Shown one piece after another: positions 63,125 to 64,000 of a stretch of 64,000 nt of DNA. A program made the position numbers and the translations under genes. Below the pieces are notes generated by a model, which worked only from the letters and a program-made list of their open reading frames with translations, was not told the origin of the DNA and did not search any database. Where the stretch lies: the NCBI RefSeq assembly GCF_022662015.1, contig NZ_JAKMCM010000005.1, forward strand, positions 248,001-312,000. Direction: 5' to 3'. The DNA is from Aestuariivivens sediminicola. Its GTDB lineage: Bacteria > Bacteroidota > Bacteroidia > Flavobacteriales > Flavobacteriaceae. Each line of letters begins with the position of its first letter. The first letter of the stretch is position 1.

Positions 63125-64000
63125 ATGCCATTGAAATACATTATCCTAAGTTTCACACTGTTTTTTTGTTTCATTTTAAGCTTAGATGCCCAGATCGCAT
63201 TTGTTGAGGATACGACAGTGCCCTTCGATGACGTGTTTTATGGAGATTCGGCGTTTGGTGATGTTGATGGCGATGGTGATGCAGATGTTCTCATCACGGG
63301 TATCAATGCTTCGAGTGTTAGAAAAGCAGACTTATATTTAAATGATGGCGCAGGGAATTTTACCATTGATGCTACAGCACCTTTTTTAGGGGTACAACAA
63401 AGTTCTGTAAATTTTGCTGATGTTGACAGTGACGGGGACTTGGATGTTCTCATCGTTGGATATAGTATACTTAATAGCTATATAGCGCATTTATACGAAA
63501 ACGACGGCACCGGCACCTTTACTTTGGTAACGGGTACCCCATTTGTGGGTACCGCCCGCGGAGCCAGCGATTTTGCAGACATCGATGGTGATGGTGATTT
63601 GGATGTTATCATTACAGGCTATCCGGGTTCACCCAGTTACATCGCAAGGCTCTATGAGAATGATGGTAACGGGGTGTTTAGCGAAGTTATGGGAACACCT
63701 TTTATAGGGGTCGACAGGAGCGATTGCCAATTTGCGGATATTGATGGTGATAATGATATGGATATTCTGATAACCGGATATGTCACGTCTACTCAGAATG
63801 TAGCTTATTTGTATCAAAACGATGGCAGTGGGAATTACACATTTTTATCGAATTTGTCGGGAGTTCAAGAGGGTTCTGTTGACTTTGGCGATGTGGATAG
63901 TGACGGTGATCTGGACGCTTTGGTATTCGGTAATACAGGAGGACCTTTTGCAAACAACATATATTTAAACGATGGTACGGGTCAATTTACATTGGATCCA
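63125..64000 (+). CDS. Secreted FG-GAP/VCBS repeat protein, 3' end cut by the window
   Basis: The frame is open from ATG 63125 to the window end (292 codons, no stop). Signal peptide MPLKYIILSFTLFFCFILS, mature start near DAQIAF. Five FG-GAP-type repeats are visible, each with a calcium-binding Asp loop: DVDGDGDADVLITG, DVDSDGDLDVLIVG, DIDGDGDLDVIITG, DIDGDNDMDILITG, DVDSDGDLDALVFG, spaced about 55 residues and forming a beta-propeller. Such Bacteroidota proteins are usually large secreted adhesins or binding proteins that end in a T9SS domain; the end is not visible here. Confidence 0.85.
   Translation, partial: MPLKYIILSFTLFFCFILSLDAQIAFVEDTTVPFDDVFYGDSAFGDVDGDGDADVLITGINASSVRKADLYLNDGAGNFTIDATAPFLGVQQSSVNFADVDSDGDLDVLIVGYSILNSYIAHLYENDGTGTFTLVTGTPFVGTARGASDFADIDGDGDLDVIITGYPGSPSYIARLYENDGNGVFSEVMGTPFIGVDRSDCQFADIDGDNDMDILITGYVTSTQNVAYLYQNDGSGNYTFLSNLSGVQEGSVDFGDVDSDGDLDALVFGNTGGPFANNIYLNDGTGQFTLDP

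Noticed and set aside
1-64000. CRISPR arrays, tRNA/rRNA genes, insertion sequences, prophage
   Set aside because: No regularly spaced repeats, transposase or integrase motifs, or RNA-gene signatures were seen on either strand.

Overview
The window is a 64-kb chromosomal piece of a marine-type Flavobacteriia (Bacteroidota). The evidence is SusC/SusD pairs, a hybrid two-component (HTCS) regulator, type IX secretion (T9SS) C-terminal sorting domains, TAnnTTTG-type -7 promoter boxes, and a housekeeping block (batD-batE, pheS, gpsA, nadD-gmk-yicC) typical of the class. No tRNA, rRNA, CRISPR array, insertion sequence or prophage was recognised.

Layout. (1) 1-10.4 kb is core genome: the end of a Bat aerotolerance cluster (batD, batE), a CvpA-like protein, pheS, a PLP-dependent dehydratase, gpsA, and the yicC-gmk-nadD operon. 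(2) 10.5-12.6 kb holds a secreted endonuclease/phosphatase-fold protein and a FAD amino-acid oxidase-like protein. (3) 12.7-57.6 kb is a very large polysaccharide utilisation locus (PUL), almost entirely on the minus strand. It has eight formylglycine sulfatases, two recognisable GH110 alpha-1,3-galactosidases, three more right-handed beta-helix proteins with the same Asp-Asp pair at the same position, a TIM-barrel-like protein of unknown family, a CE15-like esterase, an SGNH (sialate O-acetylesterase-like) esterase, a secreted beta-rich T9SS protein and two SusC/SusD pairs. One plus-strand HTCS regulator lies between the two SusCD blocks. Two AT-rich plus-strand genes (27.4-28.7 kb) interrupt it. 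(4) 58-64 kb has an M61 peptidase, a small membrane protein, two adjacent secreted proteins with papain-like Cys/His motifs, and the start of an FG-GAP repeat protein that runs off the window.

How it works together (inference). The GH110 enzymes and many sulfatases point to a sulfated galactan with alpha-1,3-galactosyl links, lambda-carrageenan-like rather than kappa/iota. No GH16, GH82 or GH150 endo-carrageenase and no GH127/GH129-type anhydrogalactosidase was recognised. SusCD import oligosaccharides, sulfatases and esterases strip substituents, and GH110-type enzymes trim galactose.

The most notable signal is regulatory. Four PUL promoters carry paired TGTAACA half-sites spaced exactly 21 bp. 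At each one the proximal half-site ends 30-31 bp upstream of a TAnnTTTG-like -7 box (two boxes are degenerate). This is a coherent candidate operator for the HTCS AraC-type domain. Both SusD genes are followed by strong stem-loops that could lower expression of the downstream enzymes.
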